NCBI RefSeq assembly: GCF_002760245.1
Contig: NZ_ASCA01000043.1
Location: 62,001-126,000 of the forward strand
Direction: 5' to 3'
From: Streptococcus suis YS161
GTDB taxonomy: Bacteria > Bacillota > Bacilli > Lactobacillales > Streptococcaceae
Length of the DNA: 64,000 nt
In this document: positions 47,270-54,088 of the stretch, piece after piece
Layout: the number at the start of each line of letters is the position of its first letter
Numbering within the stretch: position 1 is the stretch's first letter
Notes under the pieces: generated by a model
What the model was told of the DNA's origin: nothing
Database searches by the model: none
The model's input: only the letters and a program-made list of their open reading frames with translations
Made by a program: the position numbers and the translations under genes

Positions 47270-49030
47270 ATGGCAATCGAAATTATTATGCCTAAACTTG
47301 GTGTAGATATGCAGGAAGGCGAAATCATCGAGTGGAAAAAACAAGAGGGTGATTTTGTCAACGAAGGCGATGTTATCTTGGAGATGATGTCAGACAAGAC
47401 AAGCATGGAATTGGAAGCTGAAGAATCAGGTGTTCTTTTGAAAATCGTTCACGGTAACGGTGCAACTGTTCCTGTAACTGAAGTCATTGCTTACCTTGGT
47501 GCAGAAGGTGAAACAGTTGAAGTGGGTGCTGCACCTGCTCCAGCTGAGGTTGCACAAGCAACTGCTGACTTGCAAGCAGCTGGTTTGGAAGTGCCTGCAG
47601 CTCCTACAGCAGCTCCACAAGCTCCTAAGGCTGAATTGGCAGCTGACGAGTACGACATGGTTGTTGTCGGTGGTGGTCCTGCTGGTTACTACGCCGCTAT
47701 CCGCGGTGCTCAATTAGGTGGTAAAATCGCTATCGTTGAGAAATCAGAATTTGGCGGTACCTGCTTGAACAAGGGTTGTATCCCAACTAAGACCTACCTT
47801 AAAAACGCTGAAATCCTTGACGGCTTGAAGATTGCGGCTGAGCGTGGTATCAACCTTGCTTCAACCAACTACACCGTTGATATGGACAAGACAGTTGACT
47901 TTAAGAACAAGGTTGTGAAGACATTGACTGGTGGCGTTCAAGGTCTCTTGAAAGCTAACAAGGTAACAATCTTCAACGGTCTTGGTCAAGTAAATCCTGA
48001 CAAGACTGTTGTCATCGGCGACAAGGTCATCAAAGGTCGTAGCATCATCCTTGCCACAGGTTCTAAAGTATCACGCATCAACATCCCAGGTATTGATTCT
48101 AAGTTGGTATTGACTTCTGATGATATCCTTGACTTGCGTGAAATTCCTAAGTCACTCACTGTTATGGGTGGTGGCGTAGTCGGTGTAGAACTTGGTTTGG
48201 TTTACGCATCATACGGCACAGAAGTAACAGTTGTTGAAATGGCTGACCGTATCATTCCAGGTATGGACCGCGAAGTATCTGTTGAATTGCAAAAAGTCCT
48301 TTCTAAGAAAGGTATGAAATTCTTGACATCTGTTGGTGTATCTGAAATCGTTGAAGCCAACAACCAGTTGACCATCAAATTGAATGACGGATCAGAAATC
48401 GTTTCTGAAAAAGCCCTTCTTTCAATCGGTCGTGTACCACAATTGGCTGGTCTTGAAAATCTTAACCTTGAATTGGATCGCGGTCGTATCAAGGTCAACG
48501 AGTACCAAGAAACATCAATCCCAGGTATCTACGCCCCAGGTGATGTCAACGGTACTAAGATGTTGGCTCACGCTGCTTACCGTATGGGTGAAGTGGCAGC
48601 TGAAAATGCTATTCACGGTAACCACCACAAAGCGAAGTTGGACTTCACACCAGCAGCGGTTTACACACACCCAGAAATTGCTATGGTTGGTTTGACAGAA
48701 GACCAGGCTATCGAGAAATACGGTAAAGAAAACATCCTTATCGGTCGCAACAGCTTTACTGGTAACGGTCGTGCCATTGCTTCTAACGAAGCTCACGGTT
48801 TCGTAAAAGTTATTGCTGATAAGAAATACCATGAAATCCTTGGTGTTCACATTATCGGTCCAGTTGCAGCTGAAATGATCAACGAAGCAGCAACTATCAT
48901 GGAATCTGAGTTGACAGTTGATGACGTGGCAGCATCAATCCACGGTCACCCAACCTTCTCTGAAGTTATGTACGAAGCCTTCCTTGATGTTCTTGGTGTT
49001 GCGATCCACAACCCACCAAAACGCAAATAA
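47270..49030 (+). CDS. pdhD: Dihydrolipoamide dehydrogenase (E3) with N-terminal lipoyl domain
   Basis: 586-residue E3. Residues 1-84 are a lipoyl domain nearly identical to that of PdhC (one I/L change over about 84 residues). An Ala/Pro linker leads to the FAD/NAD disulfide oxidoreductase from about residue 123: FAD motif VVVGGGPAGYYAAIRGAQLG, redox pair GGTCLNKGC, and interface HGHPTFSE with the catalytic His. It reoxidises dihydrolipoyl-E2 with NAD+. N-terminal lipoyl E3s are known in streptococci. The start lacks a nearby Shine-Dalgarno. Confidence 0.95.
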   Translation: MAIEIIMPKLGVDMQEGEIIEWKKQEGDFVNEGDVILEMMSDKTSMELEAEESGVLLKIVHGNGATVPVTEVIAYLGAEGETVEVGAAPAPAEVAQATADLQAAGLEVPAAPTAAPQAPKAELAADEYDMVVVGGGPAGYYAAIRGAQLGGKIAIVEKSEFGGTCLNKGCIPTKTYLKNAEILDGLKIAAERGINLASTNYTVDMDKTVDFKNKVVKTLTGGVQGLLKANKVTIFNGLGQVNPDKTVVIGDKVIKGRSIILATGSKVSRINIPGIDSKLVLTSDDILDLREIPKSLTVMGGGVVGVELGLVYASYGTEVTVVEMADRIIPGMDREVSVELQKVLSKKGMKFLTSVGVSEIVEANNQLTIKLNDGSEIVSEKALLSIGRVPQLAGLENLNLELDRGRIKVNEYQETSIPGIYAPGDVNGTKMLAHAAYRMGEVAAENAIHGNHHKAKLDFTPAAVYTHPEIAMVGLTEDQAIEKYGKENILIGRNSFTGNGRAIASNEAHGFVKVIADKKYHEILGVHIIGPVAAEMINEAATIMESELTVDDVAASIHGHPTFSEVMYEAFLDVLGVAIHNPPKRK

Positions 49031-49053
49031 TAAGAGCGTCTAAAATACAATAG

Positions 49054-49080
49054 AAAGACAAGTCTTGGGGCTTGTCTTTT
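49054..49080 (+). terminator. Terminator of the pdh operon
   Basis: AAAGACAAG / CTTGTCTTT stem with a TCTTGGGG loop, then T. The distal arm overlaps the lplA -35. Confidence 0.85.
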
Positions 49081-49100
49081 GTTATCGTTTCCACTATAAT
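49072..49100 (+). promoter_or_regulatory. Promoter of lplA
   Basis: TTGTCT (49072-49077), 17-base spacer, TATAAT (49095-49100), about 30 bases before the ATG. Confidence 0.65.
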
Positions 49101-49130
49101 AAAAATTAGTTAACAATAAAGGAGTTTCGC

Positions 49131-50120
49131 ATGAAATACATCGTAAACAACAGCAACGACCCAGCTTACAACATCGCCCTCGAAGCCTATGCCTTCAAGG
49201 AATTAACAGATATTGACGAAATTTTTATTCTCTGGATTAATGAGCCTGCCATCATTATCGGTAAGCACCAGAATGCTATTGAAGAAATCAACAAGGAATT
49301 CACAGACGAAAAGGGCATCCATGTTGTTCGCCGTCTGTCAGGTGGTGGCGCAGTTTATCACGACCTCAATAACCTCAACTACACCATTATTTCAAACAAG
49401 GCAGACGAGGGAGCCTTTGATTTCAAAACCTTCTCCAAGCCTGTCATTGATACCCTTGCGACACTGGGTGTTGAGGCCAATTTCACAGGCCGTAATGACC
49501 TGGAAATCGACGGAAAGAAAATCTGTGGTAACGCCCAAGCCTATGCCAAAGGTCGCATGATGCACCACGGTTGCTTGCTCTTTGATGTGGATATGTCAGT
49601 CCTCGCAAGTGCCCTCAAGGTCAGCAAGGACAAGATTGAATCCAAGGGTGTCAAGTCAGTCCGTGCCCGTGTGACCAATATCAACAACGAATTGCCAGAG
49701 AAGATGACCGTTCTGGAGTTCAAGGATGCCATCCTCAACCAAATGAAGCAAGAATATCCAGACATGGACGAGTATGTCTTGTCAGAAGACGACTTGGCCC
49801 GTATCCAAGAAATCCGTGATACCCAATTTGCGACATGGGATTGGACTTATGGTCAAACACCAGAATACACTGTGGAGCGTAGCGTGCGTTATCCAGCTGG
49901 TAAAATCACAACCTACATCAAGGCTGAGAAATCGGTTATCGAATCTATCAAGATTTACGGAGATTTCTTCGGAATTGGTGATGTATCGGACATCGAAGAC
50001 TTGTTGGTCGGTACTCGCTATGAATACGCGGATGTTCTTACCAAATTGCAAGAAATCGACACCACGCACTATTTCTCACGCATGACAACAGAAGAAGTAG
50101 CAAAAGCGATTGTAGCTTAA
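49131..50120 (+). CDS. lplA: Lipoate-protein ligase
   Basis: 329-residue LplA-type ligase that activates lipoate with ATP and attaches it to lipoyl domains. Signature VVRRLSGGGAVYHDLNNLNYTII is at residues about 66-88, the lysine region GNAQAYAKGRMMHHGCLLFDVD follows, and a C-terminal accessory domain spans about 250-329. Placed directly after the pdh operon, whose PdhC and PdhD lipoyl domains are its obvious substrates. Confidence 0.95.
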   Translation: MKYIVNNSNDPAYNIALEAYAFKELTDIDEIFILWINEPAIIIGKHQNAIEEINKEFTDEKGIHVVRRLSGGGAVYHDLNNLNYTIISNKADEGAFDFKTFSKPVIDTLATLGVEANFTGRNDLEIDGKKICGNAQAYAKGRMMHHGCLLFDVDMSVLASALKVSKDKIESKGVKSVRARVTNINNELPEKMTVLEFKDAILNQMKQEYPDMDEYVLSEDDLARIQEIRDTQFATWDWTYGQTPEYTVERSVRYPAGKITTYIKAEKSVIESIKIYGDFFGIGDVSDIEDLLVGTRYEYADVLTKLQEIDTTHYFSRMTTEEVAKAIVA

Positions 50121-50127
50121 TCCATAG

Positions 50128-50160
50128 GGCTGCCCTTTGTTTGGGCAGTCTTTATTTTTT
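50128..50160 (+). terminator. Terminator after lplA
   Basis: GGCTGCCC / GGGCAGTC stem (50128-50135, 50143-50150) with a 7-base loop, then TTTATTTTTT. Confidence 0.8.
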
Positions 50161-50190
50161 GTGAAAATGTTTTCGGCAAACTGTTTTCAC
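50161..50190 (+). promoter_or_regulatory. Inverted repeat and cre-like site upstream of rpsF
   Basis: GTGAAAA ... TTTTCAC flank 50161-50190. Within it TGAAAATGTTTTCG (50162-50175) matches the known CcpA cre consensus (TGWAARCGYTWWCW) at 12 of 14 positions. It abuts the rpsF -35. Carbon control is possible, unproven. Confidence 0.35.
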
Positions 50191-50218
50191 TTGCACATTT
50201 TCTATATTATGGTATAAT
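50191..50218 (+). promoter_or_regulatory. Promoter of rpsF-ssb-rpsR
   Basis: TTGCAC (50191-50196), 16-base spacer ending TGG, TATAAT (50213-50218). Confidence 0.75.
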
Positions 50219-50224
50219 TATTTT

Positions 50225-50291
50225 CTGTGAGTATCCCTCACTTACTCGTGGCTAGACCATGAGTCATTAGACCAAAAGGAGGAACATATCA
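50225..50291 (+). promoter_or_regulatory. rpsF leader, possible S6:S18 autoregulatory RNA
   Basis: About 65 bases with GTGAG-TATCC-CTCAC (50227-50241) and ACTC..GG/CC..GAGT stems around CTAGA, then AAAGGAGG. An S6:S18-binding leader is known for this operon in many bacteria; I cannot confirm the consensus here. Confidence 0.45.
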
Positions 50292-50582
50292 ATGGCTAAA
50301 TACGAAATTCTTTATATTATTCGTCCAAACATTGAAGAAGAAGCTAAAAACGCTTTGGTAGCACGCTTTGACTCTATCTTGACTGACAACGGTGCAACTA
50401 TCGTTGAATCAAAAGCATGGGAAAAACGTCGCCTTGCATACGAAATCAAAGATTTCCGCGAAGGTTTGTACCACATCGTTAACGTTGAAGCTAGCAACGA
50501 TGAAGCTCTTAAAGAGTTTGACCGTTTGTCAAAAATCAACGGCGACATTCTTCGTCACATGATTGTGAAACTTGACGCGTAA
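50292..50582 (+). CDS. rpsF: 30S ribosomal protein S6
   Basis: 96 residues. N-terminal [19 protein letters not shown] and the central [21 protein letters not shown] are S6 hallmarks. S6 pairs with S18 on the 30S platform, and both genes are in this operon. AAAGGAGG precedes the ATG. Confidence 0.97.
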   Translation: MAKYEILYIIRPNIEEEAKNALVARFDSILTDNGATIVESKAWEKRRLAYEIKDFREGLYHIVNVEASNDEALKEFDRLSKINGDILRHMIVKLDA

Positions 50583-50593
50583 GAAGGTAGATT

Positions 50594-51088
50594 ATGATAA
50601 ATAATGTAGTATTGGTTGGTCGTATGACCCGTGATGCAGAACTTCGTTATACTCCGTCTAATCAAGCTGTTGCGACTTTTACTTTGGCGGTTAACCGCAA
50701 TTTTAAAAATCAAAACGGTGAGCGTGAAGCGGACTTTATCAACGTAGTCATTTGGCGTCAACAAGCTGAGAATTTGGCGAATTGGGCTAAGAAAGGTGCT
50801 CTGATTGGTGTTACAGGTCGTATCCAGACTCGTAGCTATGACAATCAGCAAGGGCAACGTGTCTACGTTACCGAGGTAGTTGCAGAAAGTTTCCAACTCT
50901 TGGAAAGCCGTACTGCCCGTGAAGGTCAAGGTGGAGGCTATTCAGCTGGTAACTCGTTTGCTGGAGGAAATGACTACAACTCACCTTATCAAGCACCTGC
51001 ACAATCTACACCAAACTTCGCTCGAGAAGAAAGTCCATTTGGAGCAAGCAATCCAATGGATATATCAGACGATGACCTACCATTCTAG
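50594..51088 (+). CDS. ssb: Single-stranded DNA-binding protein (SsbA type)
   Basis: 164-residue essential SSB. OB fold (residues 1-110): [41 protein letters not shown] Gly/Asn/Gln-rich linker is followed by the acidic protein-binding tip [10 protein letters not shown]. The full-length C-terminus and position between rpsF and rpsR mark it as the housekeeping SSB rather than the shorter competence-induced SsbB. Confidence 0.96.
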   Translation: MINNVVLVGRMTRDAELRYTPSNQAVATFTLAVNRNFKNQNGEREADFINVVIWRQQAENLANWAKKGALIGVTGRIQTRSYDNQQGQRVYVTEVVAESFQLLESRTAREGQGGGYSAGNSFAGGNDYNSPYQAPAQSTPNFAREESPFGASNPMDISDDDLPF

Positions 51089-51120
51089 GTCTGAAAATAA
51101 TAATATAAAGGAGAACACAC

Positions 51121-51360
51121 ATGGCTCAACAACGTCGTGGCGGTTTCAAACGCCGTAAAAAAGTTGACTATATCGCAGCTAACAAAATTGAATATGTTGA
51201 TTACAAAGATACTGAGCTTCTTAGCCGTTTCATTTCTGAACGTGGAAAAATTCTTCCACGCCGTGTAACTGGAACTTCAGCTAAAAACCAACGTAAAGTA
51301 ACAACAGCTATCAAACGTGCTCGCGTTATGGCTCTTTTACCATTCGTAAACGAAGATTAA
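51121..51360 (+). CDS. rpsR: 30S ribosomal protein S18
   Basis: 79 residues, [20 protein letters not shown] and the conserved [20 protein letters not shown] region. Binds S6 on the platform. AAAGGAG upstream; terminator right after the stop. Confidence 0.97.
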   Translation: MAQQRRGGFKRRKKVDYIAANKIEYVDYKDTELLSRFISERGKILPRRVTGTSAKNQRKVTTAIKRARVMALLPFVNED

Positions 51361-51388
51361 AAAAATGACCCCAACGGGTCATTTTTTC
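51361..51388 (+). terminator. Terminator after rpsR
   Basis: AAAAATGACCC / GGGTCATTTTT, 11-bp perfect stem, CAAC loop, T6. Confidence 0.92.
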
Positions 51389-51596
51389 TTGCGCTCTAGA
51401 AATGCGAAAAGCGCAATAACAGTATGGACTGTTTTTTCACGAGCATGAAAATAAGAAAGCGAGTAATGGTCCAGTGGACCATTTTTGCATGAACTCGAAA
51501 TTAAGAAAGCGAATTAAGCCCTTGAATGGACTATTTCAACCCGAGCCAAGAAGTTAGAAAGCGAGGCACAGTCTGGGGATAGACTGTTTCAGTCAC
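51389..51596. repeat. Four diverged ~50-bp hairpin repeats after rpsR
   Basis: Units of 50-55 bases start near 51389, 51439, 51489 and 51540. Each has a CGAGC-like arm, AAAnTAAGAAAGCGAG or similar, then a second small stem (ACAGT/ACTGT, TGGTCC/GGACCA, GTCT/AGAC) and a T-rich stretch. Unit 4 contains the same ACAGTCT/AGACTGT hairpin as 11896-11921. This and the following terminator make up the gene-free gap 51361-51675. Confidence 0.6.
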
Positions 51597-51641
51597 TTAC
51601 GCAGATGTGTAAAACTCCCAGGTGAACTGTATAGATAAACA

Positions 51642-51669
51642 AAAGCGACTGGAATATTCCAATCGCTTT
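51642..51669 (-). terminator. Terminator of corA-DUF1129
   Basis: 28-base near-perfect palindrome AAAGCGA-C-TGGAATATTCCA-A-TCGCTTT. On the minus strand it is followed by TTGTTT. Confidence 0.75.
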
Positions 51670-51675
51670 GTTTTA

Positions 51676-52332
51676 TTATTGAACTGGGGACATGGCATTG
51701 CGAATGTTATATTTCTTTTTCAAGAGGTAGCGTGCACCGAAAGCAGCAGCTCCGATAAGAATAGTAACAAGCGGAGGGAGAACTGGGTTAAATGCGGCCG
51801 GAATCAGTGCTGCCAGAATGAAAACGACTGACCAAGCCAGAGTAGCAAGTCCGAGAAAAGCGATAGCTTTCAGCAATTTAGGACGTTGCCCAGTTTTAAT
51901 TTGTTCTCTGTAAACAAAGTGATACATAAAGTACATACCAGCACCAACACCGAAACCGATGACAAATAAGGTTAATAGCCCATACTGTGCACCTTGACCA
52001 AAAAGATTCATCAAACCATTGATACCAGCAATAATTGCAAGCATGAAAAGACTAGAATCTAGCCACATCAACCATGGATTTTCATTGTATTCCACTTGGT
52101 CTTTCTTTTCCTGTTCAGAAATTGTCTTACTAGCAGCCCACTCACTTGGTGCTCCATAGAGATTGCGGGCAGTCACGCCAGTTTTTTGCTTTTCAATGAT
52201 AGTTGGTAAAATTTCTTCCAAGAGTTCTTTGATTTCGCTATCAGACTTTCCATCTTTAATCAGTTGGTTGGTCGCAATATGGATAAATTCTTGGTTCTTT
52301 TTTGTTAATCCGTTGATTTCTGTAAATGACAT
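51676..52332 (-). CDS. DUF1129 family membrane protein
   Basis: 218 residues. A soluble, Lys/Glu-rich N-terminal region (1-90, EINGLTKKNQEFIHIATNQL) precedes four to five transmembrane helices (about 95-210), as in DUF1129 proteins of lactic acid bacteria. They often lie next to corA, as here (15 bases downstream). Function unknown; a link to magnesium or envelope homeostasis is inference from position. Confidence 0.82.
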   Translation of the reverse strand: MSFTEINGLTKKNQEFIHIATNQLIKDGKSDSEIKELLEEILPTIIEKQKTGVTARNLYGAPSEWAASKTISEQEKKDQVEYNENPWLMWLDSSLFMLAIIAGINGLMNLFGQGAQYGLLTLFVIGFGVGAGMYFMYHFVYREQIKTGQRPKLLKAIAFLGLATLAWSVVFILAALIPAAFNPVLPPLVTILIGAAAFGARYLLKKKYNIRNAMSPVQ

Positions 52333-52347
52333 GTTAATCTCCTTAGG

Positions 52348-53292
52348 TTAAAACCATCTCTTACGGATGAAGTAGAAGGTGAGTGATAGGCTGATTGCAA
52401 AGGCGAAAAGAATAATCCACCAAAAAGCATAGGGAATATCGTTAAAAGGAATGATGTTGTCCTTAAAGTTCATACCGTATGCAGAGAAGACCATGGTTGG
52501 GATAGAGAGAACGATTGTCACTAATGCCAAGGTTTTCATGATGGTATTCTGGTTGTTGGAAATGATAGAAGCAAAGGCATGGGTCATAGAGTTCAGGATG
52601 GAACCATAGATGTCTGCCATCTCAATGGCCTGTTGGGTTTCGACCAAGGTATCTTCAAGCAAATCCTCATCCTCTTCATACTTACGGAGTAGACGTGAGG
52701 AACTAGCAAGTTTTTTGACCAAACGCTCATTGGTTTTGAGGGAAGCCTTGAAGTAGACGATGGTTTTTTCCAATTCCATGAGTACAATTAATTCTTCATT
52801 TCGAGTGGCCTCATGGAGTTGCTTCTCAATCTCTTCGCTCTTTCTGTCAATGGTCCGTAGGGCTGACAAGTAGAGTTGAGCATTGCGGTAGAGAATTTGG
52901 AAAACGAAACGAGACTTCATGAAAGTGAAGAAATTCCGTAGACGACGATGGATAAACTGCTCAAACAGTGGCAATGGTTCCAAACAAGTCGTGATAATCG
53001 CATCATCTGTTAGAATAATTCCCAAAGGAATAGTAATATAATATGTCTTGTTGTTTCGTTCTTCAAGAATTGGGACGTCGACCAGGATGAGCGTATAATC
53101 ATCTTCGACGGTGATACGAGAGGATTCTTCCGCATCGAGCGGTGCTCGCAGGTCAGCGATGTCAATTTTATAGTGCTCAGCAACTTCCATAGACTCGCTC
53201 TGGGAGGGGTTGACCAAATTAATCCAAGCCCCTGGTTCAAAGGTTTGAATTTCTTCTAAATCAGTCATGGTTGATAGAAAAATTTGTTTCAT
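52348..53292 (-). CDS. corA: Magnesium transporter CorA family
   Basis: 314-residue pentameric Mg2+ channel. A long cytosolic alpha/beta and coiled domain (about 1-250) ends in two C-terminal helices with the signature YGMNF (about residue 277) between them. The periplasmic loop after GMN is KDNIIPFNDIPYAFW. AAGGAGGGC lies 6-7 bases before the ATG. The promoter overlaps a 16-bp perfect palindrome. Confidence 0.94.
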   Translation of the reverse strand: MKQIFLSTMTDLEEIQTFEPGAWINLVNPSQSESMEVAEHYKIDIADLRAPLDAEESSRITVEDDYTLILVDVPILEERNNKTYYITIPLGIILTDDAIITTCLEPLPLFEQFIHRRLRNFFTFMKSRFVFQILYRNAQLYLSALRTIDRKSEEIEKQLHEATRNEELIVLMELEKTIVYFKASLKTNERLVKKLASSSRLLRKYEEDEDLLEDTLVETQQAIEMADIYGSILNSMTHAFASIISNNQNTIMKTLALVTIVLSIPTMVFSAYGMNFKDNIIPFNDIPYAFWWIILFAFAISLSLTFYFIRKRWF

Positions 53293-53315
53293 ATCTTTGC
53301 CCTCCTTTTATCTTT

Positions 53316-53331
53316 GTTGCGTTAACGCAAC
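53316..53331 (-). promoter_or_regulatory. 16-bp perfect palindrome at the corA transcription start
   Basis: GTTGCGTTAACGCAAC, perfectly symmetrical. It lies 4 bases downstream of the minus-strand -10, about where transcription should start. A repressor operator is likely. It is not a cre match (TA, not CG, at the centre). Confidence 0.6.
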
Positions 53332-53335
53332 CTCT

Positions 53336-53344
53336 ATTATACCA
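53336..53344 (-). promoter_or_regulatory. Extended -10 promoter of corA
   Basis: On the minus strand TGG-TATAAT (53344 to 53336). Confidence 0.65.
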
Positions 53345-53382
53345 AAAAATGTGCAGTTTCGGAAAGGTTTTATATAGAAATG

Positions 53383-53391
53383 TGATATAAT
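53383..53391 (+). promoter_or_regulatory. Extended -10 promoter of uvrA
   Basis: TGA-TATAAT. Transcription starting near 53398 would give a 5' leader of about 690 nt, the longest in the window. A hairpin (ACGGA/TCCGT within 53409-53455) follows at once. Confidence 0.55.
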
Positions 53392-53462
53392 ATGTAGACA
53401 TTTAAGCGAATAAGTTGTACGGATTTTTCCTTGTTCCGTATACCATAGCTTATAGCCTCTTA

Positions 53463-53648
53463 AGAAAGGATTCGAATGCGTGCTAAAAGCGTCAAGTTTT
53501 ATAGGGTTTTCTTAACGTGAGATTTTCAAAACGATATTTTTTGAAAATCGAGTTAATACAAGATATAGAAATTGCCCATAGGCAGTTTCGTCTGGTGACG
53601 CGGAGCTAGTTGACCGTCACCAGTTATCTTGTGAACGCACTTATATCT
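53463..53648 (+). repeat. uvrA leader unit A (diverged hairpin element)
   Basis: AGAAAGGA at 53463-53470, then ATTCGAATGCG to TTATATCT, about 178 bases. Stems include GCGTCAAG / CTTG-TGA-ACGC and inner TTTTCAAAA... / ...TTTTGAAAA and GGTGACG/CGTCACC. More diverged than units B and C. Confidence 0.55.
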
Positions 53649-53866
53649 AGAAAGGAATTGAACACGCCCTAAACGCTGTGTGAAAAAAGTGATGCTTCTT
53701 CGTGTTCAAACATGGAGAACAGGTTTCTGCGTCGTAGACATCTGTGCTTTCTTCGGTTTTCGACCTGTGAAAGCACTAGTTATCTTGGCGGGGATGCGTC
53801 TTCGAAATCACAGATTTCGGACTTACCGCCTATTTTCACCGTGCGTTTTACGGGCTCTGTATCTTT
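53649..53866 (+). repeat. uvrA leader unit B (210-bp hairpin element)
   Basis: AGAAAGGA (53649-53656), then about 210 bases from ATTGAACACG to TGTATCTTT. Basal stem GCCC (53666-53669) / GGGC (53852-53855), TAAACGC / GCGTTTTA, GTGAAAA / TTTTCAC. The inner part is almost the same as in unit C, including GTGCTTTC/GAAAGCAC and CGAAATC/GATTTCG. Confidence 0.75.
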
Positions 53867-54084
53867 AGAAAGGAATTGAACACGGGCTAAATGCAGTGTC
53901 AAAAATTGCTGGTTTCTTCATGTTTAAGCATGTGGAACTGGCTTCTGCGTCGTAGACATCTGTGCTTTCTTCGGTTTTCGACCTGTGAAAGCACTAGTTG
54001 TCTTGACGGGGGTGCGTCTTCGAAATCACAGATTTCGGACTTACCGCCTATTTTGACTGTGCATTTGACGCCCTTTGTATCTTA
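53867..54084 (+). repeat. uvrA leader unit C (210-bp hairpin element next to the ATG)
   Basis: AGAAAGGA (53867-53874), then about 210 bases from ATTGAACACG to TTTGTATCTTA, 4 bases before the ATG. Basal stem GGGC (53884-53887) / GCCC (54070-54073), TAAATGC / GCATTT, GTCAAAA / TTTTGAC. Compared with unit B, both sides of the stem have changed together while pairing is kept. Confidence 0.78.
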
Positions 54085-54088
54085 AACT

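Larger units (their letters stand above)
53293..54088 (+). other. 796-bp corA-uvrA gap
   Basis: Divergent promoters at the left end, the corA palindrome, then three tandem Shine-Dalgarno-plus-hairpin units filling 53463-54084. No gene is credible; 62- and 64-codon frames inside the units are by-products of the repeats. Confidence 0.75.

Noticed and set aside
51389-51596. CRISPR array
   Set aside because: Units are diverged, contiguous and hairpin-rich; there are no unique spacers and no cas genes.
53657-54084. Group I or II intron, or a programmed bypass element, as explanation of the hairpin elements
   Set aside because: Elements are 107-210 bases, with no intron core, no domain V-like motif and no reverse transcriptase; they lie before the start codon and not inside a reading frame.
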